Source of the DNA: Muribaculaceae bacterium
GTDB lineage: Bacteria > Bacteroidota > Bacteroidia > Bacteroidales > Muribaculaceae
Length of the DNA stretch: 6,221 nt
Reading direction: 5' to 3'
Assembly (NCBI GenBank): GCA_017962285.1
Contig: JAGCVR010000145.1
Coordinates: 1-6,221, forward strand
Notes under the pieces: model-generated
Told to the model about the DNA's origin: nothing
Database searches by the model: none
The model's input: only the letters and a program-made list of their open reading frames with translations
Position numbers and translations under genes: made by a program
Shown here: piece after piece, positions 1-5,773 of the stretch
How positions within the stretch are numbered: position 1 is the first letter of the stretch
Layout of the letters: every line of letters begins with the position of its first letter

Positions 1-66
1 AATCGCATCGGTGAAAAAAAAGTTCAGTTTTTGAGCAAAGTTGGTGTATGTTTTGGTGATAATTAG

Positions 67-74
67 TAACTTTG
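67..74 (+). promoter_or_regulatory. Putative promoter -7 element upstream of pheS
   Basis: The bases TAACTTTG match the Bacteroidota sigma-ABfr -7 consensus TAnnTTTG exactly and lie about 32 bases before the pheS start codon, so the leader would be about 25 nt. The -33 element is weak: TTGG at 41-44 leaves a 22-base spacer, longer than the usual 19-21. The motif match is seen directly; promoter function is inferred. Confidence 0.6.
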
Positions 75-105
75 CAATTCAATATAAGGAAAACAGATAA
101 AAGAT

Positions 106-1143
106 ATGTTACTTGAAAAGATAGAAGAACTGCGTGCCCGCGTGGCGGAGCTGAAAGCCGCCGATGAGGAGGCTTTGGAAGCCCTGCGGATAAAGTACCT
201 GAGCAAGAAGGGTGAGATTTCACAACTGATGAACGAATTCCGCACTGTTCCGGCGGAACAGAAGCGTGAATTAGGGCAGAAAATCAACGAACTCAAGAAC
301 CTTGCCACAGCACGTTTCGCCGAACTTAAAGAAGGCTTCAAGGCACAGGAAAAGCAGGCCAGCAAGATTGACATAACCCGTCCGGCGGCTCCCGTGGAAC
401 TGGGAACCAGGCATCCGATATCGCTTGTGCGCAAGCAGATTATCGACATCTTCTCGCGGATTGGGTTCACCATTGCCGACGGTCCGGAAGTGGAAGATGA
501 CATGCATGTGTTCACCATGCTGAATTTTGCTGCCGACCATCCGGCCCGCGACATGCAAGACACGTTCTTCATCAGCACCAATCCCAGTGATGTGACAAAG
601 AATGTGGTGCTGCGCAGCCACACCAGTTCGGTGCAGTCGCGCGTGATGGAGCGCACTCAGCCTCCCATCCGCATCATCTGCCCCGGGCGTGTATACCGTA
701 ACGAGGCAATAACCGCCCGTGCCCACTGCTTCTTCCACCAGATTGAAGGACTGTATATAGACAAGAATGTGTCGTTTGCCGACTTGAAGCAGGTGCTTCT
801 CTATTTCGCCCAGGAGCTATTCGGTCCCGAAACCAAGATACGTCTGCGCCCGTCCTACTTCCCGTTTACCGAGCCGAGTGCCGAGATGGATGTCTCGTGC
901 ATGCTATGCGGCGGCAAAGGTTGCAGTTTCTGCAAGAACACCGGCTGGGTGGAAATCCTGGGTTGCGGGATGGTGGATCCCAATGTGCTTGAAGCATGCG
1001 GAATCGATAGCACGGTGTATAGCGGCTATGCATTCGGAGTGGGGGTGGAACGCATCACCAACCTGAAGTATATGGTGAAAGACCTGCGAATGTTCTCAGA
1101 GAACGATGTCCGTTTCCTTGACGAATTTGTGGCGGCTAAATAG
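106..1143 (+). CDS. pheS: Phenylalanine--tRNA ligase alpha subunit
   Basis: This is the alpha chain of the cytoplasmic alpha2-beta2 phenylalanyl-tRNA synthetase, which charges tRNA-Phe with phenylalanine using ATP. The 345 residues are full length for the family. Residues 1 to about 90 form the charged N-terminal coiled-coil arm that contacts tRNA, and the class II catalytic core follows. Visible core signatures are the motif 2 region (RVYRNE, residues 195-200, followed by FFHQIEG to 215), the [12 protein letters not shown] segment before residue 265, and motif 3 (AFGVGVER, residues 309-316). A cysteine quartet CxxC-x4-CxxC sits at residues 265, 268, 273 and 276 and may bind a metal. The ATG at 106 follows an AT-rich leader and a -7 element. 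The beta subunit (pheT) is not nearby; subunits are commonly unlinked in Bacteroidota. nth follows after 15 bases. Identification is secure. Confidence 0.97.
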   Translation: MLLEKIEELRARVAELKAADEEALEALRIKYLSKKGEISQLMNEFRTVPAEQKRELGQKINELKNLATARFAELKEGFKAQEKQASKIDITRPAAPVELGTRHPISLVRKQIIDIFSRIGFTIADGPEVEDDMHVFTMLNFAADHPARDMQDTFFISTNPSDVTKNVVLRSHTSSVQSRVMERTQPPIRIICPGRVYRNEAITARAHCFFHQIEGLYIDKNVSFADLKQVLLYFAQELFGPETKIRLRPSYFPFTEPSAEMDVSCMLCGGKGCSFCKNTGWVEILGCGMVDPNVLEACGIDSTVYSGYAFGVGVERITNLKYMVKDLRMFSENDVRFLDEFVAAK

Positions 1144-1158
1144 TCCTTTTCGCATTTA

Positions 1159-1800
1159 ATGACAATAAAAGAAAGATATGCCGCAGTGCTTGCCCACTTT
1201 GAACAGGCAATGCCACTGGTAACTACTGAACTCACTTACGAAAGTGAGTTTCAGTTGCTTGTGGCGGTGGTGCTGTCGGCTCAATGTACCGATAAGCGGG
1301 TGAATATGGTTACACCGGCTCTTTTCGTCGCATATTCCACTCCTCAAGCCATGGCTCAGGCTTCGGTTGAGGATATTTTAGGGTATGTGAAAAGTGTGTC
1401 GTATCCGAACAGTAAGGCGGCTCATCTGCAGGCTTTGTCGGCAATGATTGTGGATAAATACGGCGGTGAGGTGCCGCGCACGATGGAAGAACTGGTGAAA
1501 CTGCCAGGTGTGGGGCGAAAGACTGCCAACGTGATGCTTGCCGTGGCTTTCGGACAAAGCGCCATTGCCGTTGATACCCATGTGTTCCGTGTGGCTAACC
1601 GCACAGGACTTGCCGTGGGCAAAACTCCTCTTGAGGTGGAACAGGGGCTGATGAAGCGCATTCCGGCAGAGAAACGTGCCGATGCCCATCACTGGCTTTT
1701 GCTTCACGGCCGGTATGTGTGCAAGGCTCAGCGCCCCGACTGCATGAACTGCGGCATTGCACAGTGGTGCAAGAAGTTTTTGAGTGAAAAGAGGAAGTAA
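1159..1800 (+). CDS. nth: Endonuclease III, DNA glycosylase/AP lyase
   Basis: This base-excision repair enzyme removes oxidised pyrimidines and cleaves the abasic site by beta-elimination. The 213 residues match the usual length of about 210. The helix-hairpin-helix motif LPGVGRKTAN is at 115-124; Lys121 is the expected Schiff-base nucleophile and Asp139, in VDTH, the catalytic acid. The C-terminal [4Fe-4S] loop is intact, with cysteines 188, 195, 198 and 204 in the C-x6-C-x2-C-x5-C pattern. The N-terminal region carries the conserved LLVAVVLSAQCTDKRVN segment (33-49). The gene starts 15 bases after pheS and shares its direction, so co-transcription is likely. The last codons and stop lie in GAGGAAGTAA, whose AGGAAGT core recurs twice in the following gap, so the repeat-rich spacer begins right at the gene's 3' end. 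Confidence 0.97.
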   Translation: MTIKERYAAVLAHFEQAMPLVTTELTYESEFQLLVAVVLSAQCTDKRVNMVTPALFVAYSTPQAMAQASVEDILGYVKSVSYPNSKAAHLQALSAMIVDKYGGEVPRTMEELVKLPGVGRKTANVMLAVAFGQSAIAVDTHVFRVANRTGLAVGKTPLEVEQGLMKRIPAEKRADAHHWLLLHGRYVCKAQRPDCMNCGIAQWCKKFLSEKRK

Positions 1801-1859
1801 TCGGGCTGCGCCCGAGGAAGTGAAAAATGGAGTAATGCGCGGGGCGCAGGAAGTAAAAG
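1801..1859 (+). repeat. Two GC-rich hairpins, each followed by AGGAAGT
   Basis: Immediately after the nth stop codon, TCGGGC-TGC-GCCCGA (1801-1815) forms a 6-bp stem with a 3-base loop. A second hairpin, TGCGC-GGG-GCGCA, lies at 1836-1848. Both are followed by AGGAAGT plus A-rich sequence (near 1815 and 1848), and the same heptamer also ends nth (1792-1798). The unit thus appears as a degenerate repeat of about 30 bases. Neither hairpin is followed by a T-run, so neither is a standard intrinsic terminator. A role in mRNA 3'-end protection or segmental stability is possible but not shown. Confidence 0.5.
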
Positions 1860-1866
1860 AGGAATA

Positions 1867-1999
1867 TTCACTTTTAACTTCACCTTTAACTTCACCTTTA
1901 ACTTCATTGAGCGTCAGCGAATTAACTTCACCTTTAACTTTACCTTTAACTTCACCTTTAACTTCATTTTTAACTTCAAGCATGAGTGAATTAACTTCA
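1867..1999 (+). repeat. 12-bp minisatellite (CCTTTAACTTCA)
   Basis: The nonamer TTAACTTCA begins at 1874, 1886, 1898, 1922, 1934 (variant TTAACTTTA), 1946, 1958, 1970 and 1991. Most units are 12 bases, CCTTTAACTTCA. Two interruptions, TTGAGCGTCAGCGAA (1907-1921) and AGCATGAGTGAA (1979-1990), both end in GTGAA- or GCGAA-like sequence followed by TTAACTTCA, giving a higher-order block pattern. The array fills the gap between nth and the DJ-1 family gene and ends 16 bases before that gene's start. Because most spacings are multiples of 12 or 3, several frames stay open through it, reading SPLTSPLT on the + strand and EVKGEVKG on the - strand. These are probably by-products rather than proteins. 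Copy number may vary between strains. Confidence 0.85.
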
Positions 2000-2015
2000 A
2001 TAAAAATAATACGAT

Positions 2016-2567
2016 ATGGGAAAAAGTTATGTGTTTTTAGCCGATGGCTTTGAAGAGATTGAAGCCATGACAACTGTGGATGTGCTTCGCCGTGCCGGAA
2101 TGGACGTGGTGACGGTGAGCATAACCGACTCTTATCAGGTGGACGGTGCCCACGGAGTGCCTGTGGTTGCCGACGGATTGATTTCTGAAATGTCCTTTGA
2201 CGATGCCCGGTGGCTGATACTGCCCGGTGGAATGCCTGGAGCGAGCAATCTGGCATCATGCGAACGCCTGTGCTACATGCTCGTGGAACAGAACAACAGA
2301 GGTGGGGGAGTGGCAGCCATCTGCGCTTCGCCCAGTGTGGTACTTGGCCCGCTCGGTATCCTTCAGGGACGTAACGCCGTGTGCTATCCAGGCATGGAAG
2401 CCGGAATGGAAGGCGCAAAGCTTGTGCGCCAACATGCAGTGAAGGATGGGAAGGTAATTACGGGCATGGGACCTGCCAGTGCCTCTACATTTGCGCTTGC
2501 CATTGCCAGAGCAACGATGGGTGAGGAAACCGCTGATGCCGTAGCGAAAGGAATGTTGCTAGCATAG
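2016..2567 (+). CDS. DJ-1/PfpI family protein (YajL/ThiJ-like)
   Basis: This 183-residue protein of the DJ-1/PfpI superfamily has a flavodoxin-like fold and should be cytosolic. The N-terminal strand and GFEEIEA segment (11-17) place Glu16 where DJ-1 has the glutamate that tunes its reactive cysteine. LPGGMPGASNL is at 69-79, and the nucleophile elbow AAICASP places the cysteine at residue 103. Length and motifs fit the DJ-1/YajL branch better than the larger PfpI proteases or Hsp31. Proposed roles for this branch (glyoxalase/deglycase, chaperone, oxidative stress protection) remain debated, so the substrate cannot be assigned. The ATG at 2016 gives the complete N-terminal beta strand MGKSYVFLADGFEE. 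Upstream lies the 12-bp repeat array and no consensus promoter, so expression probably comes from the pheS-nth transcript. An intrinsic terminator follows 26 bases after the stop. Confidence 0.93.
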   Translation: MGKSYVFLADGFEEIEAMTTVDVLRRAGMDVVTVSITDSYQVDGAHGVPVVADGLISEMSFDDARWLILPGGMPGASNLASCERLCYMLVEQNNRGGGVAAICASPSVVLGPLGILQGRNAVCYPGMEAGMEGAKLVRQHAVKDGKVITGMGPASASTFALAIARATMGEETADAVAKGMLLA

Positions 2568-2593
2568 TAGGACTAATCCTGAAATATATAATT

Positions 2594-2630
2594 AAAGCCC
2601 CGATTCAAATATGAACCAGGGCTTTGTTTT
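2594..2630 (+). terminator. Intrinsic terminator after the DJ-1 family gene
   Basis: AAAGCCC (2594-2600) pairs with GGGCTTT (2619-2625), and inside it TTCA (2604-2607) pairs with TGAA (2612-2615) around a 4-base loop. GTTTT follows at 2626-2630. It ends the + strand group. The A-rich left arm also gives a T-rich tail on the other strand, so it may serve the converging gene that ends at 2649 as well. Confidence 0.85.
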
Positions 2631-2648
2631 ATACTGTTGTCTCAATGT

Positions 2649-3278
2649 TTAGAACAGATAGACTGCCGAAATGGTCCAGCAACGGTTCTTGGCATCGTGA
2701 TTGTCGAGAACTCGTGTGTTGAGGGCATTTCCAATGCTGAACGTGTAGCTTGCGCTGACCTGAACACGCTGGAACAGTTCCGCGCCTACACCTGCACGAA
2801 GCCCCAGGTTAAACGTGCTGCAGTCCAACACATCGTTGACCTTACTGTGTCCTGCAAGGAATGAAAACACCGGACCGGCATAAACCATCGGAGCCACTAT
2901 GGTCTCAATGCCATTGAGGTTGCGATATTTGAATTTCAGGCTGATAGGAATATCGATGTAGTGGAGAAGCACCTGCTCGTTGCCCAATCCCTGACTACGC
3001 CACGCCTCACGGTCACCGAAGTGCAACCGGCTGCTCCGCATCGTGTAGAGCAACTGGGCTTCGAAGCCGAATCCCACGCCAGGCATCATCAGTTCACCCA
3101 TAATACCTGCGGTGGCACCGATGCCACGGTCAACAGGGAAGATGTCCTGTTGCTTGAAGTGAATTTCATTGAGGTTGACACCCGCCACAATTCCCCAGCG
3201 CGACCCCTGGGCATTGGCATCGATAGCTGTGAACAATACTATAAAAACTGCTGCAAGCAGAAAAAACTTCTTTGTCAT
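2649..3278 (-). CDS. PorT-type outer-membrane beta-barrel protein (copy A)
   Basis: This is a predicted outer-membrane protein of the small Bacteroidota beta-barrel family (OMP_b-brl_2/PorT-like); its function is unknown. The 209-residue product begins with a signal peptide (basic MTKK, hydrophobic 5-19) and a signal peptidase I site ANA|Q after residue 23. Alternating amphipathic strands follow, including WGIVAGVNLNEIHF, the family block YIDIPISLKFKY, and a C-terminal strand ending in aromatic YLF, typical of barrel proteins. The start at 3278 is preferred over an in-frame ATG at 3332, because the promoter elements (3303-3333) lie between the two and the signal peptide starts here. It is a paralogue of the neighbour at 3460-4071: matching blocks are AGVxxN, LLYxxR, YIDIPI/FIDIPI, VQVSASY/VQIAASY and WTIxAxYLF. 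It converges on the DJ-1 family gene. Confidence 0.85.
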   Translation of the reverse strand: MTKKFFLLAAVFIVLFTAIDANAQGSRWGIVAGVNLNEIHFKQQDIFPVDRGIGATAGIMGELMMPGVGFGFEAQLLYTMRSSRLHFGDREAWRSQGLGNEQVLLHYIDIPISLKFKYRNLNGIETIVAPMVYAGPVFSFLAGHSKVNDVLDCSTFNLGLRAGVGAELFQRVQVSASYTFSIGNALNTRVLDNHDAKNRCWTISAVYLF

Positions 3279-3302
3279 AGTTACTCTGTACTTTTGTAGG
3301 TG

Positions 3303-3333
3303 CAAAATTACAAAAAAACTCTTTTCAAACAAA
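3303..3333 (-). promoter_or_regulatory. Promoter of beta-barrel copy A
   Basis: Read on the - strand, TTTG (3330-3333) and TAATTTTG (3303-3310) match the Bacteroidota -33 and -7 elements with a 19-base spacer. The start codon is 24 bases downstream of the -7 element. This is one of the best promoter matches in the window, and it decides the start of the downstream gene. Confidence 0.75.
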
Positions 3334-3400
3334 TAATTAATTGGTTAAAACCTTTTGAGCAGGAAGAGTTGGAGATTTTTTTGTCGAGGGTTGCGCTTAC

Positions 3401-3435
3401 AAAAAAATCCCCCGACACTCATTGCATCGGGGGAT
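3401..3435 (-). terminator. Intrinsic terminator of beta-barrel copy B
   Basis: ATCCCCCGA and TCGGGGGAT (3407-3415 and 3427-3435) form a perfect 9-bp stem around an 11-base loop. On the - strand it is followed by seven T residues (complement of 3401-3407). It lies 24 bases after the stop of the gene ending at 3460, so that gene and copy A are separate transcription units. Confidence 0.92.
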
Positions 3436-3459
3436 TATGTCTGTTAGATAATTCGATTC

Positions 3460-4071
3460 TTAGAACAGATAAGCGGCGGTAATAGTCCAGTATTTGTCCT
3501 TACTGGTCTCGTTCGTACTGAAGCCGGATATTTTTTCAATGGCTTTGTTGAGTCCGAAGCTGTAGGAAGCTGCAATCTGTACGTGCTTCATGAGTTCGAA
3601 GCCGAAACCGATGTTCCAGGCGGTGTTGAAGCTCTTGTTCTTCCAGGTGAGAGATGTGCCGTCTTCCGAAGTGCCTTCTTTCTTACTCAAAAGGATTGAG
3701 AAGTCTGGACCGGTCGTAATAAACGGTGAGAACACGTTTCCGCTTCCCAAGAAACTGAGTTTGTACTTCAGGTTGATGGGGATGTCGATGAAGTCGCGTT
3801 TGAATTGTGCGCTTCCATCGGTGATTTCGCTATTGCGATGAGCGTAAAGCAACGAAGCGTCCACGCATAGTCCAACCACAGGGATGCCGATTTCGGTCAT
3901 TACACCGCCGGTGAAACCTGCGCGATTGTTTGTGCTCAGGATTTCTTTGTCAAAACTGAGTTTGTTAATTGCCACACCAGCCTTAACACCAAAACGAACT
4001 TGTGCTGATGCAGGAGCAAAAGCAACTGCAGCCACGATGGCTATTGCCAGAATTCTTTTGAAAATTTTCAT
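3460..4071 (-). CDS. PorT-type outer-membrane beta-barrel protein (copy B)
   Basis: This second predicted outer-membrane beta-barrel protein of the same family is 203 residues long. The signal peptide has basic residues (MKIFKR), a hydrophobic Ala/Ile/Val core and an ASA|Q cleavage site after residue 23, the same position as in copy A. The mature part shows alternating strands: VRFGVKAGVAINKLSF near the start, DFIDIPINLKYK in the middle, HVQIAASYSFGLNKAIE near the end, and a final strand ending in aromatic YLF. The start at 4071 fits the signal peptide; an in-frame ATG at 4116 lies inside the promoter and is rejected. It has its own promoter and terminator. Members of this family are abundant and poorly characterised. 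A PorT-like role in type IX secretion is not implied by the fold alone. Confidence 0.86.
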   Translation of the reverse strand: MKIFKRILAIAIVAAVAFAPASAQVRFGVKAGVAINKLSFDKEILSTNNRAGFTGGVMTEIGIPVVGLCVDASLLYAHRNSEITDGSAQFKRDFIDIPINLKYKLSFLGSGNVFSPFITTGPDFSILLSKKEGTSEDGTSLTWKNKSFNTAWNIGFGFELMKHVQIAASYSFGLNKAIEKISGFSTNETSKDKYWTITAAYLF

Positions 4072-4113
4072 AATGAATGATTTTTTATGGTTGTTACAAT
4101 AATATTCTGTCTG

Positions 4114-4145
4114 CAAATCTATGCAAAAAATAGTTAATGAGCAAA
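4114..4145 (-). promoter_or_regulatory. Promoter of beta-barrel copy B
   Basis: On the - strand, TTTG (4142-4145) and TAGATTTG (4114-4121) match the -33 and -7 elements with a 20-base spacer. The start codon is 42 bases downstream of the -7 element. The -33 element abuts the stop codon of the upstream YigZ-family gene (4148), so the two genes are close but separately promoted. I see no convincing terminator between them. Confidence 0.75.
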
Positions 4146-4147
4146 TT

Positions 4148-4741
4148 TTATCTCATTTCTTGAAGTGTGAAGTGTGGTTTAAGTCGGTTTTTCAGGCTTG
4201 GCAGGAGGTCAGCGTCACATTCAATAGTCATGGAACAAGTATTGTTGAAATCCTGAGAAATAATGCGAATGTTCTCAGATTTTACGATTTTCATTACTTC
4301 GTTCATGGCGAGGTAGGGGAATGCGAAAGAGAATTGTGCCTGTTCGTGACATTCGATTATTTCTCCTGTCTCGATGGCTGCTCTCGCTGCCTGGCGATAG
4401 GCTTCGATAAGACCTGATGTTCCCAGCTTTATTCCACCAAAGTATCGAACCACAGCAATTACGATGTTTGTTAGTCCGAAGGAATTGATCTGACCGAGAA
4501 TTGGGCGTCCGGCAGTACCGCTTGGCTCGCCGTTGTCGCTCGACAGGAATTCCTCTCTTGCCGTGCCAATCATGTATGCCCAGCAACAATGCCGCGCATC
4601 GTGATAGCGGTTTGCGATTTCTTTGATTCTTGCTTTAGCCTCATCGGCACTCGACACGGGTATGGCGAAGGAAATGAATTTGCTCATCTTTTCCTTGTAG
4701 ATGCCTTGCGAGGTGGCTTTTATGGTTTTGAAGAAATCCAT
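4148..4741 (-). CDS. YigZ/IMPACT family protein (UPF0029 + DUF1949)
   Basis: This 197-residue cytosolic protein has the two-domain layout of bacterial YigZ/YvyE. An N-terminal IMPACT (UPF0029) domain spans roughly residues 15-120 and a small ferredoxin-like DUF1949 domain roughly 130-190. Signature motifs are EKMSKFISFAIPV (17-29), the SSDNGEPSGTAGRPIL block (67-82), and VVRYFGGIKLGTSGLIEAYR (97-116). The eukaryotic relative IMPACT modulates the kinase GCN2; the bacterial role is unknown, with possible links to translation or nucleic acid binding. The ATG at 4741 is one base past the TGA of the thioesterase gene, implying translational coupling. The frame stays open further upstream, but that part overlaps the thioesterase and lacks family similarity. 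An internal Met19 is less likely because residues 1-18 fit the family N-terminus. Confidence 0.92.
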   Translation of the reverse strand: MDFFKTIKATSQGIYKEKMSKFISFAIPVSSADEAKARIKEIANRYHDARHCCWAYMIGTAREEFLSSDNGEPSGTAGRPILGQINSFGLTNIVIAVVRYFGGIKLGTSGLIEAYRQAARAAIETGEIIECHEQAQFSFAFPYLAMNEVMKIVKSENIRIISQDFNNTCSMTIECDADLLPSLKNRLKPHFTLQEMR

Positions 4742-4742
4742 G

Positions 4743-5483
4743 TCACTGAGGTCTCGGAACGAAGGTGATGTGTGCCCGGCAATGCGTGCCCCCATCGTTG
4801 TCGATGGAAAAATAATAGTCAAGAGGCGCTTCCTCCTGTTTGCTGATGGTGACTTCCTCGCCACACCTTGTCTCTTTGGTGAAGGCGATTTCAAGGCGTT
4901 TCACCATATTGGCATCGTGAAACGAAAGCGGGAAGCTGTTCAGGAACAGTTCCACATAGCGCGTGGTGTTCACGTGGCGGTTGAAGTCGCATTCGCAGTA
5001 GGCAAAAGTGTGATCTTGTGTCTCGGTGGGAGAGGTCACCGTCCTGAGCCGCCCTTGCGGAGCTATGGGGCAAGGCTTTTCTGATATGTTCTCGCGGATA
5101 TAGTTCAGCCTTGAGATGTCGGCGCTCTCGCGGGTGTTGAAATCAATCACCATCCAGATGGTGCGTACGTAGCCGACGGGTTCGCCGCGGTGATTGCGGA
5201 TTTCCATGTTCCTTTGCGAGAACAAGCGGTTATAGCCTTCGATCCAGGTGGTGAAGGAGTATTCTTCGTTTACTCTCGGGAACGATTCCATCTCGACCGT
5301 GACTCGCGTAAGCACCCACACTTGATTGTCCATTATCAGTGTGGCGTATCCCACACCCCATGAATTAGCATGCAGGGTGGCTATCTCAATCACGCGATTG
5401 AGAAGCATGGGAATGGGCAGCTCTGCCTGTGGATTGCACTCACCGGCGGCGAGATAAAAAGATTTGGTGAATTCCTTGAGCAT
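4743..5483 (-). CDS. Acyl-ACP thioesterase (FatA/FatB family)
   Basis: This cytosolic enzyme should hydrolyse acyl-acyl carrier protein to release free fatty acids. The 246 residues form two tandem hotdog domains, the usual bacterial length for the family (PF01643). The N-terminal hotdog contains the long helix region LLNRVIEIATLHANSWG (27-43) followed by strand VWVLTRVTVEM and the conserved FTTWIEG. The C-terminal hotdog holds the active-site motif D-x-N-x-H (Asp166, Asn168, His170, in CDFNRHVNTTRYVE), with Glu204 in FTKE aligning with the plant catalytic-network glutamate. Chain-length preference cannot be read from the sequence. The ATG at 5483 lies 27 bases after a good -7 element. The YigZ-family gene follows after one base, so the two form an operon, and rho diverges upstream. 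Confidence 0.92.
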   Translation of the reverse strand: MLKEFTKSFYLAAGECNPQAELPIPMLLNRVIEIATLHANSWGVGYATLIMDNQVWVLTRVTVEMESFPRVNEEYSFTTWIEGYNRLFSQRNMEIRNHRGEPVGYVRTIWMVIDFNTRESADISRLNYIRENISEKPCPIAPQGRLRTVTSPTETQDHTFAYCECDFNRHVNTTRYVELFLNSFPLSFHDANMVKRLEIAFTKETRCGEEVTISKQEEAPLDYYFSIDNDGGTHCRAHITFVPRPQ

Positions 5484-5510
5484 TGACGGAAGATTTTAGC
5501 TGATTTTTTG

Positions 5511-5518
5511 CAAAGATA
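5511..5518 (-). promoter_or_regulatory. Putative promoter -7 element of the thioesterase operon
   Basis: On the - strand TATCTTTG is an exact TAnnTTTG match, 27 bases before the thioesterase start. No clear -33 TTTG lies 19-21 bases upstream; that position (about 5538-5541) overlaps the -33 region of the divergent rho promoter. Confidence 0.6.
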
Positions 5519-5539
5519 TAGAAAATGAGTGAAAAATAA

Positions 5540-5569
5540 TTGCTTATATGAAAAAATGTATTACCTTTG
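5540..5569 (+). promoter_or_regulatory. Putative rho promoter
   Basis: TTG (5540-5542) and TACCTTTG (5562-5569) match the -33 and -7 elements with a 19-base spacer. Transcription would start near 5576, leaving a leader of about 200 nt before the rho start codon. It diverges from the thioesterase promoter, with the two -7 elements about 43 bases apart. Confidence 0.65.
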
Positions 5570-5576
5570 CATTGCA

Positions 5577-5773
5577 ATTAAGCGAAAAAGTCATGTTATT
5601 TTTTCCGCTATTCAGGCGGAATATATTCAAATCAGTATTCTATATCAAGTTTTTTAATTTGCGAAATTATTTCTCATAATTATGCGCTGTGGTGTGTGGC
5701 GAATTTTGCGCTGCACAAGGATGTTTTTGTGTGAACGGCTCATAAACCGTGAGAATACAATAAAGAAATAATT
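5577..5773 (+). promoter_or_regulatory. Long rho 5' leader with possible small ORF and hairpins
   Basis: Together with the promoters (5484-5576), this is the only sizeable gap without a confirmed gene on the right side. The leader contains a 28-codon frame at 5593-5679 (MLFFPLFRRNIF...). A 6-bp hairpin TTCCGC/GCGGAA (5603-5608 with 5616-5621) lies inside it. The heptamer TGCGCTG occurs twice (5683-5689 and 5707-5713). CACAA/TTGTG can form a further stem near 5714-5731. A pair of mutually exclusive pairings (ACGG/CCGT or CTCA/TGAG) lies at 5735-5753. In E. coli rho is autoregulated through its leader; a comparable control here is an inference. The small ORF has no independent support. Confidence 0.4.

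Noticed and set aside
63..738. Long - strand frames opposite the 5' half of pheS.
   Set aside because: They are shadows of the conserved pheS coding sequence, with no domain and no promoter.
1801..1815. Hairpin after nth as an intrinsic terminator.
   Set aside because: The 6-bp GC stem is followed by GGAAGTG, with no T-run.
1867..1999. CRISPR-like array.
   Set aside because: Units are 9-12 bases and directly adjacent, with no unique spacers of the usual size and no cas genes nearby.
1784..2053. An 89-codon + strand frame across the minisatellite (SPLTSPLT repeats).
   Set aside because: It begins inside nth and ends inside the DJ-1 family gene in another frame. Its content is only translated repeat.
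1378..2418. A 346-codon open frame on the - strand running antisense through nth, the repeat array and the DJ-1 gene (EVKGEVKG repeats).
   Set aside because: It overlaps two well-supported conserved genes. The array stays open because its unit length is a multiple of three, and the predicted protein has no recognisable domain.
4742..4894. Upstream extension of the YigZ-family gene by 51 codons.
   Set aside because: It lies wholly inside the thioesterase gene in another frame, and the family N-terminus begins at the ATG at 4741.
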